Assembly (NCBI GenBank): GCA_020859875.1
Contig: JAJBVJ010000216.1
Span: 1 to 8,350, forward strand
Origin: Rikenellaceae bacterium
GTDB lineage: Bacteria; Bacteroidota; Bacteroidia; Bacteroidales; Rikenellaceae
DNA length: 8,350 nucleotides
Reading direction: 5' to 3'
Shown here one piece after another: positions 1 through 5,654 of this stretch. A program made the translations under genes and the position numbers. The notes beneath the pieces were generated by a model that saw only the letters and a program-made list of their open reading frames with translations, was not told the DNA's origin and searched no databases. Position 1 is the stretch's first letter; each line of letters opens with the position of its first letter.

Positions 1-156
1 GCCGAATTCTTTCTCGAATTCCATAATAAGTTCAACGGTGTCGAGCGAGTCAGCGCCGAGGTCGTTAGTGAAACTTGCAGCAGGTACAACTTCAGCTGCA
101 TCCACACCAAGTTTATCCACGATAATCTCGGTAACTTTCGATGAAACTTCTGACAT
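1..156 (-). CDS. acpP: Acyl carrier protein, N-terminal part (C-terminus beyond window)
   Basis: Acyl carrier protein carries growing acyl chains on a phosphopantetheine arm during type II fatty-acid synthesis in the cytoplasm. The first 52 codons are visible, reading leftward from the ATG at 154-156. They begin MSEVSSKVTEIIVDKLGVD and contain the hallmark LGADSLDTVELIMEFE segment. Ser37, in the Asp-Ser-Leu triplet (codon at 46-48), is the residue that receives 4'-phosphopantetheine. The protein is strongly acidic with helix I and helix II in the usual spacing, and about 25 residues should remain outside the window, given the family's usual length of roughly 78. The gene diverges from purN. 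In Bacteroidota acpP is usually followed by fabF, which I would expect just off the left edge (inference). The identification is essentially certain. Confidence 0.97.
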   Translation of the reverse strand, partial: MSEVSSKVTEIIVDKLGVDAAEVVPAASFTNDLGADSLDTVELIMEFEKEFG

Positions 157-233
157 AATTTTAAAATTTAGTTTAACAATTGTTTTTTAGTATTCTCTAA
201 GATTAAGACTGCCCTCTAATTCAGGACAGATTT

Positions 234-266
234 TTTGCAAAAGTAACACTTTTCCCATTATTTTTG
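234..266 (+). promoter_or_regulatory. Putative purN promoter (TTTG -33 and TATTTTTG -7)
   Basis: TTTG at 234-237 and TATTTTTG at 259-266 match the two-part Bacteroidota sigma-ABfr consensus (TTTG, then TAnnTTTG), with a 21-nt spacer. Predicted initiation is near 270-273, leaving a leader of about 52 nt before the purN ATG at 325. The leader contains a run of ten T (277-286) and a weak hairpin (288-309). Both promoter elements are present in the correct arrangement, which makes this one of the better-supported promoters in the window. It would probably serve purN and pepE together. Confidence 0.5.
238..245 (-). promoter_or_regulatory. Putative acpP promoter, -7 element
   Basis: Read on the minus strand this is TACTTTTG, an exact match to the Bacteroidota -7 consensus TAnnTTTG. 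It would start transcription near 231-234 and give a leader of about 75 nt before the acpP ATG. I see no good TTTG at the -33 position (expected around 266-270), so the assignment rests on the -7 box and the orientation. The element lies directly beside the -33 box proposed for purN (234-237), so the two promoters would overlap. Confidence 0.4.
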
Positions 267-324
267 GCATCCGTACTTTTTTTTTTGCTCCTGCCCATGC
301 TGGTGGGAGTACAATAGCCAGATA

Positions 325-909
325 ATGAAAAAAATAGCCATCCTCGCCTCGGGCAGCGGCTCGAACGCCGAAAATATAGTCCGCCATTTCTCGACCTCCC
401 CTTTGGCGCGGGTCTGCCTTATCGTCAGTGACAATTCCCGTGCCTTTGTTCTGGAAAGGGCCGAGCGCCTGGGGGTAGAGTCCGTCGTTATACCGCGTCC
501 CGAGTGGCGTGACGGGAAGCGTGTTGCGAAGATATTAAACGGCTGCGGGATAGACTATATTGTCCTTGCAGGCTTTCTCACGCTTATCCCGGCCGAACTT
601 GTGGAGGCATACCGGGGGCGCATCGTGAACATTCATCCGGCCCTATTGCCCCACTACGGTGGGAAAGGCATGTACGGGGATAATGTGCACCGGGCGGTGG
701 TCGAGGCGGGGGAGAAGCAGTCGGGCATCACCATCCACCATGTGAACGAAAGATATGACCAGGGGGCTGTAATCGCCCAATACCGGGTGGCGCTTCAGGA
801 GGGCGAGACCCCGCAGTCCCTTGCCGACAAGGTACATGCGCTCGAATACGAACACTTCCCCCGGGTGGTGGAAGCCGAGATAATAAGGTTATGGAACACT
901 AACGTATAA
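325..909 (+). CDS. purN: Phosphoribosylglycinamide formyltransferase (GAR transformylase, 10-formyl-THF dependent)
   Basis: PurN transfers a formyl group from 10-formyltetrahydrofolate to glycinamide ribonucleotide, the third step of de novo purine synthesis, in the cytoplasm. The 194-residue product has the expected length. It opens with the Rossmann-like strand and phosphate-binding loop ILASGSGSNAENI (residues 6-18). The family catalytic triad is visible: Asn102 and His104 in IVNIHPALLPHYGGKGMYG, and Asp145 in NERYDQGAVI. Gly119 falls in the usual SGITIHHV strand. The ATG at 325 places the first beta strand (KKIAIL) exactly where the family starts, and no Shine-Dalgarno is evident, as is common in this phylum. 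The gene diverges from acpP, and pepE follows after only 4 nt, so co-transcription is likely although the two enzymes have no obvious metabolic link. Confidence 0.96.
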   Translation: MKKIAILASGSGSNAENIVRHFSTSPLARVCLIVSDNSRAFVLERAERLGVESVVIPRPEWRDGKRVAKILNGCGIDYIVLAGFLTLIPAELVEAYRGRIVNIHPALLPHYGGKGMYGDNVHRAVVEAGEKQSGITIHHVNERYDQGAVIAQYRVALQEGETPQSLADKVHALEYEHFPRVVEAEIIRLWNTNV

Positions 910-913
910 AGAT

Positions 914-1615
914 ATGAGACTACTGCTTATCAGCAACTCCACCAATGCCGGCGAACCCTACTTAAAGTACCCGCTGGGGAATATAGACGAATTTCTGGGT
1001 GGCATCCGGGAAATACTCTTCGTGCCGTATGCCGCCGTGACATTTTCATACGGCGAATATTTGTGCAAGGTGCAGGAAAGACTGGGGGAGGCGGGAATTG
1101 CCGTTCGTTCGGTGCATACTTCGAGCGACCCCGTCCGGGAGGTCACACAGGCTCGGGCCATCGCGGTAGGGGGTGGAAATACCTTTGCTCTTGTCAAAAA
1201 AATGCAGGAGCAGGGGCTTATGGAGGCGATAGCAGCTCGTGTCCGGGATGGGGCCCCGTATATCGGCTGGAGTGCGGGCAGCAATGTGGCCTGCCCCACG
1301 CTGTGTACCACCAACGATATGCCCATCGTGGAGCCGCGGTCGTTCACGGCCATGGGCCTCGTACCTTTTCAGATCAATCCCCACTATCTCGACCATAACC
1401 CGGAAGGCCATGCCGGCGAGACCCGTGAGCAGCGTATCATGGAATATACAGAGGCCAATCCGCACCGCTATGTGGCGGGTCTCCGCGAGGGTTGTATGCT
1501 CCGAATCGAAGGCGGGCAGATGTCTCTTATAGGGCCTAAACCGCTGCGCATATTTAAAAAGGGCGAACAGCCGCGTGAACTTACCGACGGGCTTTCATTC
1601 CTGTTGAAAGTTTAA
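914..1615 (+). CDS. pepE: Dipeptidase E (alpha-aspartyl dipeptidase), peptidase family S51
   Basis: PepE hydrolyses dipeptides with an N-terminal aspartate (Asp-Xaa) in the cytoplasm. The 233-residue product matches the length of the Salmonella enzyme. The nucleophile elbow GWSAGSN puts the catalytic serine at Ser120. His157 occurs in QINPHYLDH and Asp135 in TNDMPIVEP, matching the numbering I recall for the characterised enzyme. An upstream glycine-rich AVGGGNTFALV segment (residues 84-94) is also typical of this class I glutamine-amidotransferase-like fold. It starts 4 nt after the purN stop and is probably translated from the same mRNA. The stop at 1613-1615 is followed by a stretch of about 310 nt without an intact gene. 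Confidence 0.94.
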   Translation: MRLLLISNSTNAGEPYLKYPLGNIDEFLGGIREILFVPYAAVTFSYGEYLCKVQERLGEAGIAVRSVHTSSDPVREVTQARAIAVGGGNTFALVKKMQEQGLMEAIAARVRDGAPYIGWSAGSNVACPTLCTTNDMPIVEPRSFTAMGLVPFQINPHYLDHNPEGHAGETREQRIMEYTEANPHRYVAGLREGCMLRIEGGQMSLIGPKPLRIFKKGEQPRELTDGLSFLLKV

Positions 1616-1630
1616 TATATAATCGCTCCG

Positions 1631-1818
1631 ATGCATTTTATAAAGGCGGTGATTTTACTTATCGGGGCCATCTGGACGGCCTGTCACGGACTGCCGGGGG
1701 TTTCCGATTATGCGTCCGGCACGGAAAATATCTTGTTGCGGAAGAATATTCCCGGGCGCTGGCGAATTACCGGGAGGCTTTTCGTCTGGTAGAGGATTGT
1801 CTGCACGGTCATTATTAA
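1631..1818 (+). pseudogene. Frameshifted remnant of a small TPR-like lipoprotein
   Basis: The first frame opens at ATG 1631 with a signal-like segment (MHFIKAVILLIGAIWTAC). Cys18 could be a lipoprotein cysteine, although Trp at -3 is atypical for a lipobox. This frame stops at 1790-1792 after 53 codons of increasingly unlikely sequence. The -1 frame lacks a start but reads KYLVAEEYSRALANYREAF and ends at the TAA at 1816-1818; that stretch looks like a tetratricopeptide helix pair. Adding one base at the AAAA run at 1725-1728 would join them into a 62-residue protein. The remnant may reflect a one-nucleotide deletion, a sequencing or assembly error, or coincidence. It lies between pepE and yraN on the same strand. 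The following 1819-1928 holds only GC-rich sequence and a weak possible stem (1860-1865 with 1890-1895); I see no gene or clear promoter there. Confidence 0.45.
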
Positions 1819-1928
1819 AACGCGGCAATAGATGCCGGCGGTAAAACCAGGGGGGGACAGTTCGGGTCTGGGGCGATAGAGGGATTTCACCGAACCGGAA
1901 TATAGAGTGGCCGCCCCCGAAAATTGAA

Positions 1929-2297
1929 ATGAAGACCTTAACATATGCAGAAATAGGCCGTATGGGCGAAGAGGCGGCCGCCCGGTGGCTCGAGGCCCGC
2001 GGCTTTGCCGTTGTGGAGCGCAACTGGCGCTGCGGGCGGTACGAGGTGGATATTATCGCCCTCAAAGAGGGGCAGCTGCATATAGTAGAGGTTAAATGCA
2101 GGGTGAAAAACGGACTGACCGTACCCGAAGAGGCATATACGGAGGCTAAATTCGCGGCATTACAGAGGGCGGCGGAGGCTTACATCCTCGAAAAGGGGAT
2201 CGATACGGACACCCGATTCGACCTGGTGTCGGTCGTGCACTCCAACGGGAAATTCGAAGTGGAGTATATCCCCGACGTTATGGTTCCTTCATGGTAA
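1929..2297 (+). CDS. yraN: UPF0102 / YraN family protein (endonuclease-like fold)
   Basis: This is a conserved bacterial family with a Holliday-junction-resolvase/PD-(D/E)XK nuclease-like fold; its cellular role is not established. The 122-residue product shows the full family signature: GRMGEEAAARWLEARGF (residues 10-26), RNWRCGRYEVDIIA (31-44) and VEVKCR (53-58). Asp41 and the Glu54-Val-Lys56 triad occupy the positions of metal-binding and catalytic residues in related nucleases, so the core is intact. The C-terminal helix containing FAALQRAAEAYILEK and a final strand pair are also typical. ATG 1929 gives the standard N-terminus; the next Met (residue 12) would cut into the GRxGEE motif. 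No promoter is obvious directly upstream, so it may depend on read-through from purN-pepE. Confidence 0.93.
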   Translation: MKTLTYAEIGRMGEEAAARWLEARGFAVVERNWRCGRYEVDIIALKEGQLHIVEVKCRVKNGLTVPEEAYTEAKFAALQRAAEAYILEKGIDTDTRFDLVSVVHSNGKFEVEYIPDVMVPSW

Positions 2298-2303
2298 TCC
2301 CGG

Positions 2304-2335
2304 CTTGGGCATCTCGGTGAAAAGGATTATCTTTA
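2304..2335 (+). promoter_or_regulatory. Putative promoter for the Crp/Fnr-family gene
   Basis: CTTG at 2304-2307 (partial match to the -33 TTTG) is followed 20 nt later by TATCTTTA at 2328-2335, a one-mismatch version of TAnnTTTG. Initiation would fall near 2339-2342, about 25 nt before the ATG at 2366. It sits in the 68-nt gap after yraN and could drive the regulator and waaA together. No inverted repeat resembling a Crp/Fnr operator is apparent in this gap. Confidence 0.35.
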
Positions 2336-2365
2336 CTTTCCGTCCCGCTGGATAACGATAGTTTT

Positions 2366-3037
2366 ATGGAAAATATATACGATGTACTGACGACGTGTCC
2401 CCTTTTCCGGGGAATGAATTATGCAATGATCGAGGATGTGCTGGGCAGCGACGATATAAGTATCGCATCGTTCGGTGCCGGGGAGGTCATAGCGAAAAAA
2501 GATATGGCTTACTCGGGTCTGATGGTTGTTCTCTCCGGAAGCGTCGAGGGAATTTTCACCTATCCTACCGGGCAGAAGGCGGCGATCGAGACCCTCTCGC
2601 CCGGAGAACTTATCGCCCCCGCTTTCCTCTTCGGCGGCTACAACAGGCTCCCGGTGGATGTCGTGGCGGCCCGGGATACCCGGATAATGACCCTGCACCG
2701 CGGGCTTCTGTTCGAACTGATGCAGGAACATACCCTGATACTCTCCAATTTCATCGATATTATCTCGAACCGTGCCGGGGTGTGGCAGAAGAGGATTTAC
2801 GCCCTTTCCTATAAAACACTCCGCGAGAAGTTGGCATCCTACCTGCTCGACCATACGCAGAACGGTTCCCCGGAGGTTCCGGTGCCCGATATAAAGGAGA
2901 TAGCAGATTATTTCTCGGCCACCCGCAGTGCACTGGTGACTGTGGTCGAAGGGCTCGAAAAAAAGCATATAGTCGAGGTAGAAGGCGACGTTATAAAGGT
3001 AATAAACAGGTCTGCCCTTAAAGACATACTCAAATAA
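2366..3037 (+). CDS. Crp/Fnr-family transcriptional regulator
   Basis: A DNA-binding regulator with an N-terminal cyclic-nucleotide-binding-like beta roll (about residues 25-115), a long dimerisation helix (about 118-150) and a C-terminal winged helix-turn-helix (about 172-210). The HTH is seen in PDIKEIADYFSATRSALVTV followed by the turn and wing LEKKHIVEVEGDVIKV. The length of 223 matches the family. The nucleotide-binding signature is not conserved: where Crp has FGELAL and PRAATV, this protein has PGELIAPAFL and NRLPVDVV, so the phosphate-binding arginine-serine pair is missing. The only cysteine is Cys11, so an Fnr-type Fe-S cluster is excluded. The effector is therefore unknown. It has its own candidate promoter and waaA follows after 27 nt, so the two may be co-transcribed. 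Regulation of the neighbouring envelope gene is possible but only inferred. Confidence 0.88.
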   Translation: MENIYDVLTTCPLFRGMNYAMIEDVLGSDDISIASFGAGEVIAKKDMAYSGLMVVLSGSVEGIFTYPTGQKAAIETLSPGELIAPAFLFGGYNRLPVDVVAARDTRIMTLHRGLLFELMQEHTLILSNFIDIISNRAGVWQKRIYALSYKTLREKLASYLLDHTQNGSPEVPVPDIKEIADYFSATRSALVTVVEGLEKKHIVEVEGDVIKVINRSALKDILK

Positions 3038-3064
3038 TAACAGACCCTATCGAAAAAACTTTAC

Positions 3065-4300
3065 ATGTTTTTCTACAATATCGGGATATTTTTATACGGC
3101 TTTGCCATCCGGCTGGCCGCCCATTTCAACGGAAAGGCCGCTCAATGGGTCTCAGGAAGGCGGGATATGTTCCCCGGGCTTGCCGCGGCTTTCTCCAAAG
3201 GGGACAAGGTGATATGGATGCACTGCGCCTCGCTGGGCGAGTTCGAGCAGGGAAGGCCCGTTCTGGAGCGGTTGAGAAGTCTATATCCGCAGAGGAAAAT
3301 ATTGCTTACCTTCTTTTCCCCGTCGGGGTATAATATCCGTAAAGATTACCCGGGGGCAGACGCGGTCTTTTATCTTCCGCTCGATACTCCACGCAATGTG
3401 CGTAGGTTCCTCGATGCGGTCGATTGCCAGGTCGCCATATTCGTAAAGTACGAGTTCTGGCTGAATTACCTGCGGGAGCTTGGACGCCGTAATATCCGAA
3501 CCTATATCGTCTCCGCGATTTTCCGTGAGAATTCGGTATTTTTCCGTCCATACGGCGGCATTTTCCGCCGGGGTCTCGCCTCGTTCGATACGATCTTCGT
3601 TCAGAACGTAACTTCCAGGGAGCTCTTGGCGGGGATCGGAATCGACAACGTTATCGTCTCGGGAGATACCCGGTTCGACCGGGTTGCGGCGATCCCCGAT
3701 ACCGCGTCCGCATTACCCCTCGCCGCCCGATTTGCGGCGGGGAGCAAGGTACTGGTTGCCGGTAGTACATGGCCTCGGGACGAAGAGTTGATACTGGAAT
3801 TTATGTCCGCCTACCCGGATGTGAAAGTGATACTGGCTCCGCACGAACCCGACTCCACCCGGATCGGCCAAATGATAAACGATCCCGCTCTCGGGGCGGT
3901 CCGCTTTACGGCCGGGGAAGACCAGCCCGGGGTGGATAGCGCGAAGCTTCTTATAATAGATACGATAGGATTGCTCTCGGCCCTGTACCGCTACGGTAAA
4001 TATGCTTACATCGGAGGCGGGTTCGGAGCGGGAATTCACAATACGCTGGAGGCCGCGGTTTTCGGCCTTCCGGTGGCTTTCGGCCCCAATTACGGAAAAT
4101 TCCGTGAAGCGCGCCAGCTGATAGAATTGGGTGCCGCCCGGAGCGTTTCCGGCCTTGCGGAACTGGAAGGGTGGTACACCTGTCTGGAAGATAGCCCGGT
4201 GGAATATGCCGGGGCAAAAGCCAAGGCGCTATCCTATATCTACGCAAATAAAGGAGCCACCGATACGATCGTCGGTGTTATTTCACAGAAATTGCGATAA
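3065..4300 (+). CDS. waaA: 3-deoxy-D-manno-octulosonic acid (Kdo) transferase, GT30
   Basis: WaaA (KdtA) transfers Kdo from CMP-Kdo to lipid A precursor at the cytoplasmic face of the inner membrane, building the LPS inner core. The 411-residue product has the usual length. Residues 1-20 (MFFYNIGIFLYGFAIRLAAH) form the N-terminal membrane anchor. The N-terminal GT-B domain carries MHCASLGEFEQGRPVL, in which Glu59 aligns with the catalytic glutamate of the family. The C-terminal domain has VAGSTWPRDEELIL, LAPHEPD and the CMP-Kdo-binding segment YIGGGFGAGIHNTLEAAVFG, followed by FGPNYGKFREA. Whether it adds one or two Kdo residues cannot be read from the sequence. The ATG at 3065 gives a complete anchor. 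The gene follows the Crp/Fnr-type regulator by 27 nt and ends at a strong terminator; an LPS-transport permease gene converges from the other side. Confidence 0.95.
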   Translation: MFFYNIGIFLYGFAIRLAAHFNGKAAQWVSGRRDMFPGLAAAFSKGDKVIWMHCASLGEFEQGRPVLERLRSLYPQRKILLTFFSPSGYNIRKDYPGADAVFYLPLDTPRNVRRFLDAVDCQVAIFVKYEFWLNYLRELGRRNIRTYIVSAIFRENSVFFRPYGGIFRRGLASFDTIFVQNVTSRELLAGIGIDNVIVSGDTRFDRVAAIPDTASALPLAARFAAGSKVLVAGSTWPRDEELILEFMSAYPDVKVILAPHEPDSTRIGQMINDPALGAVRFTAGEDQPGVDSAKLLIIDTIGLLSALYRYGKYAYIGGGFGAGIHNTLEAAVFGLPVAFGPNYGKFREARQLIELGAARSVSGLAELEGWYTCLEDSPVEYAGAKAKALSYIYANKGATDTIVGVISQKLR

Positions 4301-4317
4301 ATTAAAGTGAATGGGAT

Positions 4318-4354
4318 TCGCCGCGGACGGCATTCGTCCGCGGCGATGTTTTTT
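4318..4354 (+). terminator. Rho-independent terminator after waaA
   Basis: A perfect 12-bp stem (4318-4329 pairing with 4335-4346, GC-rich, core CCGCGGACG/CGTCCGCGG) with a 5-nt loop GCATT is followed by TG and six T (4349-4354). It begins 18 nt after the waaA stop and is oriented to end plus-strand transcription. On the minus strand the hairpin has no immediate U-tract, although it lies just past the end of the convergent small ORF and could slow polymerase there as well. Confidence 0.9.
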
Positions 4355-4361
4355 CGAGCCG

Positions 4362-4545
4362 TCAACGGTGTTTGCCACTCTTTCCGATCTTGGCTACCGC
4401 GGCGGTTGCAAGTACGATCAGCAGCAGGATCGGCAGGCATTTGCCACGTTCGCCGCTGCGGAACAGGATTATGGTCGGAGGCAGAACCAGTAAGAGAGAA
4501 CACCAGGTATATGGCTTTGTAATACCGGAAGATTATCTTCATCAT
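4362..4545 (-). pseudogene. Frameshifted small two-helix membrane ORF downstream of lptF
   Basis: The ATG at 4545-4543 overlaps the lptF stop in an ATGA arrangement, with a second in-frame ATG immediately after, suggesting translational coupling. The first frame reads MMKIIFRYYKAIYLVFSL, a convincing cationic-hydrophobic start. It then turns into implausible polar sequence that runs on through the terminator region. The +1 frame has no start but reads LLVLPPTIILFRSGERGK and then CLPILLLIVLATAAVAKIG, ending at TGA 4364-4362. Skipping one base in TCTCTTACTG (minus strand, about 4497-4488) joins them into roughly 60 residues: two transmembrane helices separated by a short basic loop. I do not recognise the family. 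It may be a recent pseudogene, a sequencing error or a recoded gene. Its end lies just before the terminator hairpin, fitting the last gene of the tgt-lptF transcript. Confidence 0.5.
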
Positions 4546-5648
4546 TTGGGAGCCTTTTTATATAGATACACAGCGATCATTGCGTAAAATATGTTCGGGA
4601 GCCATACCGACAATACCGGCGGCAGGACGCCGTTCTTGGCGAATTCTTCGGCAAACTTGGCGATCAGGATGTAGGAGAAACATAGCGTTATCCCTATCCC
4701 GATATGCAGACCCGTCCCGCCCCGCACCTTGCGCGAGGAGAGCGAAACTCCGATCAGCGTGAGGATGAAAGTCGAGATCGGGTAGGAGAACCTCTGCGTC
4801 CGTTCCACAAGGAAGGTTGCGATCATGTCCGACCCTTTTTCCTTCTGCTGTGCGATGAAATCGTTGAGTTCAAAGAGGTTCATCGTCTTGATAAGCTCTT
4901 CCACGCGTCCGAGTTCCGTTGCCTCGAGGTTTATCAGGGTATCGAGCGCCTGGTGGGCCTCGAAAACTTCCTTTTCCCCGACGAATTCCCGCGTAATGTA
5001 ACGAGGTGCGCTCCAACACCTGGTTTCGGGGTCGAAGACGGGGTTTGCGGCTTCGAGAGCGCCTACGAACTTGTTGTCCTCGTACTGTTCGATCGCAAGA
5101 TAAGAGGCGTTGTTGTTTTCACCTCCACGGAAACCACGTATATAGGCCACCGTTCCCGGCGAAATCTGGCGGTAGATATGCATGTCGTAACGTTGCATGC
5201 GCCGCCCCTTTTTTAGGTATTCCGTTTCGAACTCGATGCGCCGTTCGTTCGCTTTGGGAATAATGAAAAGGTTGAGGCCGAGCGCCAGTAGTGTAATGAT
5301 CGTCGCCGAGACGAAATAGGGCCACATCAGCCTTCGGAAACTCACCCCGCTCGAGAGTATGGCTATTATCTCCGTCTGGTATGCCAGTTTGGAGGTAAAG
5401 AATATCACGGCAATGAAGGTGAACAGCCCGCTGAACTGGTTGATAAAATAGGGGATAAAATTGAGGTAATACCTCATTGCTATATCCTTCAGGGGGGCCT
5501 TGAGCTCTATGAAGTCGTCGATCTTTTCCACGGCATCGAATATCACCACGATGACGATGATAAGGGCGATGGCAAATACGTAAGTTCCCAGGAACTTACG
5601 TATTATGTACCTGTCCAGTATCTTTATGCCGGGAAATTTGAATTTCAT
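4542..5648 (-). CDS. LptF/LptG (YjgP/YjgQ) family LPS-export permease
   Basis: Members of this family form the membrane part of the LptB2FG ABC transporter, which extracts LPS from the inner membrane and passes it to the periplasmic bridge. The 368-residue product has the family layout. The opening is LDRYIIRKFLGTYVFAIALI, followed by three N-terminal transmembrane helices (about 20-38, 62-84, 110-131). A periplasmic beta-jellyroll region follows (about 132-288), and three C-terminal helices end near residue 365. The cytoplasmic coupling segment TEIIAILSSGVSFRRLMWP (residues 92-110) is characteristic. F and G paralogues cannot be told apart by eye; Bacteroidota usually encode them at separate sites, and the copy beside tgt is the one seen here. 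It starts 6 nt after the tgt stop, so it is almost certainly co-transcribed. The small membrane ORF at 4362-4545 overlaps its stop. Confidence 0.93.
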   Translation of the reverse strand: MKFKFPGIKILDRYIIRKFLGTYVFAIALIIVIVVIFDAVEKIDDFIELKAPLKDIAMRYYLNFIPYFINQFSGLFTFIAVIFFTSKLAYQTEIIAILSSGVSFRRLMWPYFVSATIITLLALGLNLFIIPKANERRIEFETEYLKKGRRMQRYDMHIYRQISPGTVAYIRGFRGGENNNASYLAIEQYEDNKFVGALEAANPVFDPETRCWSAPRYITREFVGEKEVFEAHQALDTLINLEATELGRVEELIKTMNLFELNDFIAQQKEKGSDMIATFLVERTQRFSYPISTFILTLIGVSLSSRKVRGGTGLHIGIGITLCFSYILIAKFAEEFAKNGVLPPVLSVWLPNIFYAMIAVYLYKKAPK

Positions 5649-5654
5649 ATTGTA

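Noticed and set aside
175..184. Perfect 10-bp palindrome AACAATTGTT upstream of acpP
   Set aside because: It lies in the acpP leader and could be an operator, but it is short, in AT-rich sequence, and does not extend beyond 10 bp; there is no independent support.
187..387. A 66-codon minus-strand frame across the acpP-purN gap
   Set aside because: It starts inside purN and runs through the predicted promoters of both genes. The composition changes abruptly between its two ends and no family is recognisable.
958..1465. Two overlapping minus-strand open frames (131 and 139 codons) inside pepE
   Set aside because: PepE has all its catalytic residues and family length. The antisense frames are low-complexity, Arg/Pro-rich translations typical of shadows.
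1860..1895. GTTCGG/CCGAAC inverted repeat upstream of yraN
   Set aside because: The 6-bp stem with a 24-nt loop is too weak to call as a terminator or riboswitch, and there is no U-tract or conserved core.
4704..5216. A 170-codon plus-strand open frame antisense to the LptF/G gene
   Set aside because: It is the complement of a clear membrane permease gene, with no domain signature and no promoter or start context.
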